Positions 54,841 through 64,000 of a DNA stretch of 64,000 nucleotides are shown here, one piece after another. Source of the DNA: Toxotes chatareus (taxonomy: Eukaryota > Chordata > Actinopteri > Toxotidae); NCBI GenBank assembly GCA_016801885.1, contig JAFBJY010000407.1, positions 1 to 64,000 on the forward strand, read 5' to 3'. The notes under the pieces are model-generated. The model saw only the letters and a program-made list of their open reading frames with translations. It ran no database searches and was not told where the DNA came from. The position numbers and the translations under genes are program-made. The first letter of the stretch is position 1, and every line of letters starts with the position of its first letter.

Positions 54841-57071
54841 ACACATACTGGTACTTATGTCTTCGTGAGGACACTCTCTGGCATCATGCATTCCCTCGCC
54901 CTAACCTCTCTCTCTCTTAGCATCTCAGACCTATGTCAGTACCTGTGCCTCTGTCAAAGAATACAAAAAAAAAAAAACACTAGACCCGTACACACATAAA
55001 GTCATGTATTCATGTAGTCATCTGTGAATGTGTGTTTGATCAGTGCAAAGTGAAAATGCAGCATGAACCTTGTTTTTGTAAAAGCTTCTTCTCTTGTTTC
55101 CTTTGCTTCCTACAACTGTATATTTTTCAAGCATCATCTGTCATATTGAAGAAATAAGTTCATTCAGTAGCGTTTTTTTTTTTATTGTCATCATGTACAG
55201 TGGACTGGTAACCTCGCTCACAGCTGCTTCTTAGTTACACAGTTTACATTTCCTGATTTGAGAGGAATACACTGTGGAGGGTGTGTGGAGGAAAAACAAA
55301 GCAGTAGCTCCCTCAGAGAGGATCAATGAATGAGGTCAACTGATTGTTTGTATAATAACCATCTGTGGTTATACACCTGAGAGCAGAATGATAAATGAAT
55401 GACATCTACTTTGCACCTATGTTGCTGGGACAAAAGATGATGAAAGAATGATGAAGAATTATACCATGATCAGAATTATCTTCTTTCTGGTGAAGAACAG
55501 ATTGAATATGGAGGCTCCATTGAACATAATAGCTGTTTATCAAAGGGCTGCTGGTGTCAATATTATGTGTTGATTTTTCTAAACATTGGTTTAATAAGAA
55601 TCTCTCTGCAAAGTGAAACCAATTTTGTGGGAACGCTGAGTTACCTTGAAGCATTTCACCACCTGACAGCAGCAAAGCTGGAGCCTTTTTTCATCTGTCT
55701 GATGATTTAACAAACTGACTATGGTTTTTTGAGTCTCATATTGAATGGTCACTGTCCTCCAGAATGACCTTTGACCCCATTATAAACTACTAGTGGAGTC
55801 AAAGCATCTTCAGCAAGCAGCTGAACTCCTCCTCTGCCTCTCTTTCTTCCCTCTGAGCTCCTCAGGCTGCTGAGCTGTAGGACTCTTCAGACTAACTGCT
55901 ACAGACGGCTCCTCTATGGCTCTGATTTGTCTGTTAAATAAAGCAGTTTGACAGTTGATTTAAACACCGTGTACAGTTCAGCAGCTCTGAGAAGAAGAAG
56001 TGAATCAGTGTCTCAGTGTCCAGTGTCCGGTGTCTTTGTCTCTGTGTCTTCTGTGAGCCAGTGGAGGAGTTTCTGTGGATGAAGATACTGAATGTTAGTT
56101 GGAACATCTGCACAGATTATAGTACAATGTGACTCACAGAGAAATACATCAGATCAATGAAGCAGATGCATCATGAAGCAGTAAAACTGTCAATTGTATC
56201 AATGTCAGTGTTTCAGTATATAGAGTTTTTCTTGTCAGTGAGGTTGTGAATAATGTTCAGTGTTAAAATTAAAACGCTTTCAACAATAGTTTTCAACATC
56301 AGTTCTAAAATCTGCAGACTAACACAGAGGCCACAGAGAAAATAAAGTTGCTGTAAGCATCTTTTGAAAACACTGTCTGTACTTTCAGAGAAGTTCAGAT
56401 CTTGTTTTGTGCTGATAAATAATTATTTATTGATTTCCAGCTGGCTAATGAAACAGCATGTTTGAAAGTTGACAGTACAGTGATATCCATTTTGTCTTTT
56501 CAGATCTCACCAATCACTGTACACATTTGTTTTTATTGTGACATTTATTCCTAATTGCAGCTTTGAACTGATGATCCATCACCTCAGAGGATGTTTTTTT
56601 TTTCTGATTTGTTGTTGTTGTTCCAGATGGTTGAACACTGACACCAACAGTCCCTACAAAGATCCCATTATTCTGTGTTGACTGGCTGTGGATCATCTTT
56701 CTTCCTCCTTTAACTCTTCTATGAACAGATACTGCAGCTGGTGTCTCTGTCCACAGCAGAGTGAACTCCTGTAAAGGAGAATAAGTGAAGTGGAAAGAGA
56801 AGATGGAGACTCACTTCTCTCTCTGCCAGGATATTTAGGATTGTTTCCATTAATGATGAGATCCAGTTCTCTGTGGAGTAAAGGCCCAGTGACAGAGACC
56901 AACACACTTTAAACTGGATCTGAACCAGAAAGTGATGCTCTGCTCTACAGTCGCTTTGCTCTCAGTCAGAGGCAACGTGTTATTAAAACCAGGTAAATGA
57001 GGGAAACTTTCACAGGTTTTACATGATGAAACAATGAAAACCACTGGGATGGAGTCAGCAGAAATAGGCGG
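54841..57071. other. Unassigned non-coding sequence
   Basis: No gene recognised. Begins with CA-rich sequence and a stretch resembling common fish minisatellite-type DNA (CTTCGTGAGGACACTCTCTG). Contains poly-T runs near 55170 and 56590. Confidence 0.4.
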
Positions 57072-57295
57072 AGGAGCTCTTTATTCAGGACAGAGACCAA
57101 CAGCAGAGGAAAGTAGAGCTCCAAGAGTCATTAGCATCAGAGAACAAGTATCACAGAGTGTCTGTGAATCATCCACTGCTGGAGGTCACAGCTCAGAGTG
57201 GAGAGAGAGCTGTGTAATGTGCTGTCAGATTCAGAGCTTAAATCAATACACATCTTTTCTCAACTGTATCCTGATACTGGATGGATGGAAAGTCA
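57072..57295. repeat. Duplicated block (direct copy of 9055-9280)
   Basis: Nearly identical to 9055-9280, without the hAT fragment that follows there. Confidence 0.75.
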
Positions 57296-58135
57296 CGTTT
57301 GCACTTTCAGACTTTCTACTTGTTTTGTAACTGACAAGAGTCTGTGGAAAATCATGATGCAAAGAGGAAGAAGCATAATAACTCTACAAACCCTCTGATC
57401 ATCCCAACAGCAAATTCACTAATGGACCAGGGTTCACACATTTACAGTGTGAACCATGTGTGAATGCATTACACCATCACACTGAAGCTCCACTCTAGCA
57501 GGTGAAAAGTAGCAGCTGACCTGCAGCATGTGGACAGAAGGAGGAATATATCTGTCTACACCCTGCAACAGTAGAGTCAGTGGAGACGAGGCTGCAGTGC
57601 AGGAGAACTGGACTTGGGATCTGGGAAAAAAGGGTAGGATGGAAATAAGAGATAATAGAGAGATGATTGTGCAACTGTGATTTCATCAATTTGAGGTAAC
57701 ACTGAAAAAATGGAACCATATGAGAAAAATAAAAAGTGTAAACAGTGATAATTGTTTTGTACTGTAGAGAGAACAGCAGTCGTCTCTGCCTCTTTCCATG
57801 GTGCTGACTGAGAGCTTGTTAATGCTTCACTTCACAGTCCACATTGTTTGGAGTTGAGGAAAATCTACAGCAACAGGATTAAAAATAAAGTCGCAACTCT
57901 CATAAACCTTCAAATGATTCTTTTTTAAACTAATTGTCTTCATCCTGTGTTGCAAATAATAATAATATGTGAACTTCATTATAGAGGCTAATGGGCTCAT
58001 TGTTGGCTAATTGCAGCAGGTTACTGCCATCAGCCTGGAGGACACTTTATGCTACTTCCAACAGGATTTCAGCAGATACATTAACATGAATGTTGTACAC
58101 ACTCCATCTATCTGTTAGCAGTTGTGTACAGTTCA
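57296..58135. other. Unassigned non-coding sequence
   Basis: Nothing recognisable. Confidence 0.4.
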
Positions 58136-58472
58136 GCTGCTGCTGTCCTTGGTGCTGAATTCACCAACCCAGCTGAATGGTCCTGAGTGAACAGTGAACA
58201 CATGAATATCTCTTTGACCAAAAGCAGCTTCAGTTCCTGCAGACAGTCCCTATGAGGAGTAGTAGTTAGTTGAGTGGAGAAGCACTTTTATTTGTGGAGC
58301 ATCTATCAAATCAGTCCAGAGTGAGTCCTCAGGGTGTAGAAGATGTCACAGCTTCTTCTCTCAGTCAACACAGCCTCAGATTCACCAACATTAGCTTGAC
58401 ACACTGACATCCAAAGGTTTGCTGGAGGACAGAAACACTGTGGGCTGGAAATGAATTATGAAACAAGGCTCG
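58136..58472. repeat. Inverted duplicate block (partner 41465-41803)
   Basis: Reverse complement of 41465-41803 with few changes. Confidence 0.75.
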
Positions 58473-59289
58473 TAGAGGTCAGTTTCTCAGGTTAAAGTCT
58501 GTTTCTAGACTTTGAAGAAACCTAAAAATATAAAGATAACTGTGTCACAACACACACACACACACATACACATACACACTCACACACTCTAGGACATACA
58601 CTTTTACACAATGTGCAAAAACAACAGTGACATAAAGCAAACAAAAATGAACAGCATGTATATTTAGATTCCCCATAAGACAGATATTGAAAGTATGGAG
58701 CTTCATCTAAGCTCTATATATTATACACATAATAAAACACTACAAACCTTATTATTTTTTACTCAGGAGAGTGTGATAGATTGAGATAGATAGATTTGGG
58801 GATGATGAGGTTAGGTTAGGTGAAGAGATGCAACACTCTGTATGAGTGCTCCATGGGGCACAGGCATTATGTATTTAAACTCTTTAAAAATGGTCTTATT
58901 TATAATCCTACAGAAATATTAAAATTACCCTTTAAAAAGAAAAGTTGTTATCGATACAGATTTAATTTTTTTTTTTTTCCAAAAAGATGGGTTTAAAAGG
59001 ACCACAGACACAATCAAAGGTTCACTTACTGCAGACGGTGGAGGTGAACGTAGACTTTGCAGCTCCCCTTCGCCCACTAGGGTGCTGTCTGCAGTAGTGG
59101 GGCACAGGGGAACTTCAACGACTTTTCTAGACCTTGTAAAGTCTGCTGCAGTCAGCAGTGCAGGGTAGTGGGCTCCCCAGCAGAGCTCACTTTAACATGG
59201 CAGTCTATGGGAGGTTTGGTCAGTATGGAGGGGATTTACTTAAAAACTGTGGGTCATGTGACAATTAGAGTAACACTGGGCGAGAGAGG
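58473..59289. other. Unassigned sequence with CA and A runs
   Basis: No gene seen. Contains a CA-rich run near 58550-58590 and a T-run near 58965. Confidence 0.4.
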
Positions 59290-59324
59290 ACAGCTTTCTA
59301 AACATTGTCATATATAAATTGTCC

Positions 59325-59505
59325 CTGAAGACAATTTACTTTACAGACCACAACCCACTGACATTTTTAAACTCCGTACAGAATCCGAACCAAAGGCTCA
59401 TGTGATGGGCTCTGTTTTTGCAGCCTTGTAATTTAGATATTCGTCACAGTAAGGGAAAAGATAATGTGATGGCGGACGCTTTGTCCCGGGCACCAGTGTA
59501 ACTTC
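59325..59505 (+). pseudogene. Ty3/Gypsy RNase H end fragment
   Basis: Across frames the plus strand reads TDHNPLTFLNS-like, then LFLQPCNLDIRHSKGKDNVM and ADALSRAPV with a stop. This is the RNase H to linker junction of a Gypsy Pol. Integrase is absent; the sequence passes directly into the 3' UTR and LTR. Confidence 0.72.
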
Positions 59506-59795
59506 AAATAATATTGTTCCATCGACTTTTGTGTTGTCCATTGTGGTCTCTGTCTCCTTCTTCCCTTAAATTGCTCCTAGGCGCCAAGGTTGCTGAGGTG
59601 GGAGGATGCAGTGGCTGTGAAGGTGCCACAAGGTCAAGCTGTGAACTGGTGAGCTGTTGGGGCCAAGGCTGTATTTTGGTTGTGTGTTTGCACACTTATT
59701 GGGAATCTGATGTATATTCTGTGATGTGTTTTAATAGTGGTACCTTCCTGAGAGAGCTAATGGTCCAGGGTCGAGAGTCCTCGCTAAGGGGGGAG

Positions 59796-60156
59796 TGTTA
59801 CAGCCCTGTGTGTTGGCCTTTCAGGAAGTTGTGTTTCTGCTGTTCTCTTTTGCTTTGTGTGTGCAGGTGATTGCTGGGCGGAGCTGAACTTGCACTCATG
59901 CAGCACACCTGAGCTGGCAAGTTGGAGAAGGCTTATAAGGGCCCAGCAGGCTTGCCTCGCTCTCTCTCCTCCTGGCCATTTTAGACAGCAGTTGGGCTCT
60001 TTTGTTTGCTGCAGCCATGACTGGGCATTTGTCCTGGACATGGCTGGCCTGCTAACTGTTGGTGTTGACTACCTATTCTTCCTTAATAAAATGGTAAAAT
60101 GGTTGAGATTATGTGTGGCCTCCCCACTTTGTCACTTTTGTGAGCCAGTTGTGACA
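59796..60156 (+). repeat. LTR of a third Ty3/Gypsy family (361 bp)
   Basis: Starts TGTTACAGCC right after a PPT (CTAAGGGGGGAG) and ends GCCAGTTGTGACA. TATA-like CTTATAAGGG at about 59932 and AATAAAA at about 60085. Lies about 290 bp after the RNase H fragment, so it is the 3' LTR of that element. No 5' LTR is seen. Confidence 0.8.
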
Positions 60157-60514
60157 GTTGGTAACTGTGAGAATTAAGAAGTTGAAAGAAGCTTTTATGG
60201 AAAATTTTAATAGGCGTCAGACAGAGCGTGGGTGATGTCAGTCACTCCAGATCCAGAAAATATAAAACTTAAATGTGATTTCATAAAAACCATAAAAGGT
60301 ATAAAAATACTGAGATATTGATATACTGATTTAGCTGCAGGAAGCTGGAATCTGTACAGAAGAAGTGGAATAAGCAGATTAACATGTATGGTGAATAATA
60401 ATATATGTCTTGTCAGGCTCTGCACTAAGATAGAAAAAAATAATGTGGAAATTAGCTGCAATTCTCCATCACACCACATGATGGAGCTGATTAATCTGAT
60501 TTATCACTTTGGGT

Positions 60515-60949
60515 TCAGCATCTGTGAATGAATAAAAAAAGGCAGAGTCCAGATGGTGGGTGGAGGAGGTGGAGGAGTCTCAGTGTGTCTGCAGAGACTG
60601 TGTAGAAGGACAGAGCAGCAGCAGAGCAGTCCAGATACACTGATGATTCTCTTTCAGATCCAGAGGAACACACAGGGATGATGGTGGACTTGACAGTGGA
60701 GCTGTTCTCAGAGCAGTTCAGACTGCAGCACTGAGAGTCTTCTCCACTTCTTCTGGTTCCTCTGTCAGTCACTGCTGGATGAAGCTCTCCTCTCCACTCT
60801 ACCTCCCAGTAACATGGACCAATCAGAGCCTCTCTACACACAAGCTGCTGCTGCTTCAACCTCTCTGGATCATCAGGACACAGCTCGTCCTCTCTCAGCA
60901 CACACACCCTCCTCTTCACTCTCTCCTTAAGAAAGATCACTACCTCCAT
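60515..60949 (-). pseudogene. SPRY exon, divergent, locus 3
   Basis: From acceptor CTCAACAG the frame reads MEVVIFLKERVKRRVCVLRE, DELCPDDPERLKQQ, ALIGPCYWEVEWRGE and SSVYLDCSAAALSFYTVSAD. These are the end of PRY and a SPRY core. Part of the core is atypical: the usual WSL block is altered (CCSLNCSEN), and the end (LFLFIHRC) departs from the family, so it is probably decayed. B30.2 domains of this kind also occur in TRIM-type proteins. Confidence 0.65.
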
Positions 60950-60981
60950 CTGTTGAGAGAAGAAGACAGACAACAGAGGTG

Positions 60982-61700
60982 ATAAATCAGTGTTTACAGA
61001 GACTCACTTCATCAGCTGTCAGTCACTGATGCAGCACATCCAGTATAAAGAGCAGCAGGGACTTCAGTCCTGTTCAGAGCAGAAGTGGAGCAGCTGTGTA
61101 GTGTAGCAGCTTCCTCTCAGCTCTCATGTTAACGTATTGGAGTGAAGACACTGAGCTGGAAGCTCACACACCTGCAGAGACTTTTAGCATCAAGTCTGTT
61201 TACTCTGAACATTTCACTCAAGTCCACAGTGGAAATAAACTGCTGAGTCATGAAGCTTCATTACTGCACAAACAGTTTAGTGATGGATTCACTGCTGTTA
61301 CATGTCAACTCATGTTCCATTTAAAGAAAGAGTCTCTGTGTGTTGATGAACATCTGATCTGCTTCTGAAATATCAGCTGACAAATAAACATGGAGGCTGT
61401 CACTGAAAGTATCTGACAGATGGACACATATACAGATGTGATCACTGGACTTCAGCAGAGGTTCTGCTCTGTATCAAAACACACAATCGCAATCAGGCTG
61501 ATCTGATTGGCTGACTGCTGTCTGTCTCTCTGTTTTTCTGTCCAATCCTGAAGCCTGTCACCATTCTCCTCTCACAGCTTCAATGAGGAAAGCAGCCACT
61601 GAGAAGGTTGGAGGTTTACAGGAGACACTGGATCTTTGCTTTGATACGAACTGTGTTTAGTACAATACTGATTAAAGCAGCATGGACTGACTCCAACCCT
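60982..61700. other. Intron-like sequence of NLR locus 3
   Basis: No exon or RNA gene recognised between the SPRY exon and the nearer LRR exon. Confidence 0.45.
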
Positions 61701-61708
61701 CTACTGAC

Positions 61709-61881
61709 CTCAGAGTCTGCAGTCTACAGTCTGGACTCTCCACAAGATCAGACAGATCCTTCACTCCTGAACCCTGCGCCTTGTTTTCCACAGGTCCAGG
61801 TGTCTCAGATGGGAGGGGTTGGACTTCAGAGCTGAGGCCAGAGAAGCACAGCTGATCTCTGACAAACTGCAGGAACTCAAT
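61709..61881 (-). pseudogene. NLR LRR exon, frameshifted (173 bp), locus 3
   Basis: Duplicate of the exon at 62308. The frame is lost after SHLRHLDL in a diverged stretch (CTGTGGAAAACAAGGCG on the minus strand), then homology returns to ETLR-like coding. Introns on both sides are also similar. Confidence 0.75.
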
Positions 61882-62307
61882 CTGAATAAAGAATAAATCA
61901 TGTGGATCAGAATCATTTCTAATCCAATCAGATATGTACTAATCAATGAGCTTTCACTAACATGATTAGAGGGACTTTGTCCTTCACTTATTGTGGATCC
62001 AAATGTCACCACAACATTCATACAACTTCATACAACTGACTGTGACAAATATACAGTGTGTAACTTCTGAAGGTTTCATTGAAGTCAACAGACATTATTC
62101 ATGACAACTGACTGAAATGAAGTGAAACTGAAGGAATAATTCTTAGTCTGAGATAAGAAAAAGTCACAATATGGAACAACAACTATTTCAAATCTCATTC
62201 ATTCATTCATTCCAGATGAATAGATTCAAGTTCTGGATGAAGATAAACCAGGTTCAGTTGTGGATTAACGATATAAGATTGACAACTGTAATAGACAGTG
62301 AACTGAC

Positions 62308-62481
62308 CTCAGAGTCTCCAGTCTACAGTTTGGACTCTCCAGAAAACCACACAGCAGCTTCACTCCTGAATCCTTCAGCTTGTTGTTACTCAGGTCCAGG
62401 TGTCTCAGATGGGAGGGGTTGGACTTCAGAGCTGAGGCCAGAGAAGCACAGCTGATCTCTGACAAACTGCAGGACCTCAAT
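62308..62481 (-). CDS. NLR LRR exon (174 bp), locus 3
   Basis: Acceptor TTATTCAG and donor GTCAGT on the minus strand. Open frame LRSCSLSEISCASLASALKS, LRHLDLSNNKLKDSGVKLL. Standard length. Confidence 0.85.
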
Positions 62482-62879
62482 CTGAATAAAGAATAAATCA
62501 TGTGGATAAAAATCATTTCTAATCCAATCAGATATGTCCTAATCAATGAGCTTTCACTAAAATGAGTAGAGGGACTTTGTCCTTCTCTTATTGTGGATCA
62601 TCATAATGTCAGCCTTCTACACACATCATCCAAATGTCACCACAACATTCATACAACTATTCATGTCAACACAGATCCATATCATGCTGCTGACCTCAGT
62701 CAAGTCTGTAATTAGAAGATAAAGATCAAATCAGACATGTTGGACTAAAATTGACTTTGATTCACCACTGAAATGGATCAAACTTGAATTGTTCAGTCCT
62801 GATCCAGGAAAAATGTCTTGCTTGCCGATCACATCACCCAAATAGAAAAGAAAAGCTAGAAATAATTTACAATTGATAA

Positions 62880-64000
62880 TTAAGGCCACACCATTCTTTT
62901 TGATACACTTCACACCCTGACTGGCCTCTCTGGTACTGTCTTTATTTGTTTCAAGTCTTATCTTACTGACAAAGAATTTTATGTTAGCATGGGTGAATGT
63001 TCTTCTAAAAGCTATAAATTAAATTGTGGTGTTCCCCAAGGTTCAATTTTAGGTCCTAAACTTTTTAACCTTTACATGGTGCCACTTGGAAATGTCATCA
63101 GGAGGCAATGCACCAGCTTCCATAGCTATGCTGATGATACACAGCTTTACATTGCTGTGTCTCCTGATGACCCAGGGCCAATCCAGGCTCTTTTTAACTG
63201 TATTTTAGATATCAAGTTATGGATGGCAGAAAATTTTCTACAACTCAATCAGGACAAACAAACTCTGGCACTAAACGCCTGTAAACAAGTGAAAAACCAA
63301 GGAGGCATCTTTGACTCAGACCTTAGTTTAGAGCCTCACATTAAAAATGTAATTAAGTTCAGTTTATACTTTATTGATCCCTCTTGGGGAAATAACTCGC
63401 TGTGAAGAGTGCACTTGTGAAGCATGCACATGCACTAGAAGCTCGGTGCCACCACGGCCATGGTCGCAGGCAGGGGGGGGTACGTCTTCTTCACCACCAC
63501 CCATGTCCATTGTGCGTATCCCTTGATCTTGGTCAAGGAATCGAACCGGCAACCCTCTGATCTCCGGATGGTCCAAAGTCCAAAGCTGCATGCTTAACTC
63601 ACTGTGCCACGGCCGCCCCCATTAAAACTGCTTTTTATCATCTGAAGAACATTGCCAGAGTGCAACCATTTCTCAAGCCAATGCAGAGACATCGCTGCAG
63701 GCTCTTATCACCTGCAGAATTGATTACTGCAATGCTCTGCTTTCTGGTCTCCCAAAGAAGAACATATCTCAGCTACAGCTGCTTCAAAATTCAGCAGCAC
63801 ATGTACTGACAAAGACCAGACAGAGAGCACACATTACACTGATTTTAAAGTCTCTGCAGTGGCTTCCTGTGTGCTTATGAACTGATTTTAAGATCCTTCA
63901 TTGGTTTATAAATCTCTTAATGGTTTTGGACCAACCTATTTAGCAGATTTGCTTTTAACTAATGAGCCCTCTAGAAAACTCTGGTCTTCTGGTAGTGACC
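62880..64000 (+). mobile_element. L2/CR1-type LINE RT, interrupted by SINE, runs off window
   Basis: The plus strand encodes CGVPQGSILGPKLFNLYM and YADDTQLYIAVSPDDPG, the catalytic RT blocks, then IKLWMAENFLQLNQ and DLSLEPHIKNVIK. A SINE follows (63360-63620). Coding resumes at 63621 with a TAFYHLKNIA-type block and a decayed C-terminal part. The thumb region is open, but the end has several stops. It is 5' truncated near 62880. Confidence 0.85.
63360..63620 (-). mobile_element. tRNA-derived SINE
   Basis: On the minus strand: GTGGCACAGTGAGTTAAGCA (A box), GCCGGTTCGATTCC (B box) at tRNA spacing, a body, and a 3' end GGGATCAATAAAGTATAAACT shared with LINE tails. It splits the LINE RT frame; ATTAA-like sequence occurs on both sides (63352 and 63621). 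Confidence 0.8.

Larger units (their letters stand above)
60515..62481 (-). pseudogene. NLR/B30.2 fragment, locus 3 (antisense)
   Basis: The minus strand holds two LRR exons (62481-62308, 61881-61709) and a SPRY exon (60949-60515). No NACHT or linker exon is visible within the window on this strand. The LRR sequence (LSEISCASLASALKSNPSHL) belongs to a different subtype from loci 1 and 2, so it is not part of their duplication. The second LRR exon is one base short and frameshifted. Confidence 0.75.

Noticed and set aside
59514..60177. Open frames of 106-118 codons
   Set aside because: They lie in the 3' UTR and LTR of a Gypsy remnant.
63500..63620. Possible tRNA gene with A and B boxes
   Set aside because: No cloverleaf closes, and the sequence continues into a SINE body and LINE-like tail.

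Overview
This window looks like a piece of a ray-finned (teleost) fish genome, rich in mobile elements and innate-immune genes. Three things point there: intron-split NLR genes of the fish-expanded type (FISNA-NACHT, 174-bp LRR exons, C-terminal PRY-SPRY/B30.2), L2/CR1- and Rex-type LINEs ending in short-motif tails, and a chromodomain Ty3/Gypsy element of the sushi/Tf1 kind. No bacterial or viral genome organisation is present. No gene in the window has an intact complete reading frame from start to stop.

Layout. 0-2.8 kb: LTR-like sequence, a 27-bp palindrome and LINE pieces (an ORF1 esterase tail on +, endonuclease/RT pieces on -). 3.3-6.0 kb (+): the 3' half of an NLR gene (two LRR exons, linker exon, B30.2 exon). 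7.4-9.5 kb: hAT transposon relics and a 0.45-kb repeat. 11-13.3 kb: an L2 tail and a second LTR-like block. 14.3-17.2 kb: a Maverick/Polinton remnant (capsid tail, adenain-like protease, two small proteins, packaging ATPase, family B polymerase end) bounded by LINE 3' ends. 17.2-19.6 kb: an L2-type LINE (-). 21.1-22.3 kb: a Rex-like LINE (+). 22.4-32.9 kb (+): the most complete NLR gene, with N-terminal peptide exons, FISNA/NACHT, LRRs and B30.2. It is broken by several small deletions and its introns hold nested LINEs. 34.4-38.9 kb: a spliced-type hAT gene whose intron holds a Ty3/Gypsy copy. 38.9-45.7 kb: LINE tails and mostly unassigned sequence. 45.8-53.4 kb: a U1 snRNA fragment, a repeat split by an L2 copy, a full-length Ty3/Gypsy chromovirus (47403-52893, 514-bp LTRs, CCCAG target duplication) and a U2 snRNA-like gene. 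53.5-59 kb: LINE fragments and duplicated non-coding blocks. 59.3-60.2 kb: a Gypsy remnant with one LTR. 60.5-62.5 kb (-): a third NLR fragment. 62.9-64 kb: an L2-like LINE interrupted by a tRNA-derived SINE.

How it fits together. The NLR modules at 2.8-7.5 kb and 28.6-34.5 kb are copies of one duplicated segment that includes the start of the downstream hAT element. Several insertions can be dated relative to this and other duplications because one copy still has the empty site. The most distinctive signal is in the chromovirus. Ten bases just after the 5' LTR are complementary to ten bases 31 nt downstream of the LTR TATA box, which is the arrangement expected for Tf1/sushi-type self-priming of reverse transcription.

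Limits. Family names for LINEs and for small Polinton proteins rest on motif recognition without database searches. Repeat ends are approximate unless a target duplication or splice site is described.
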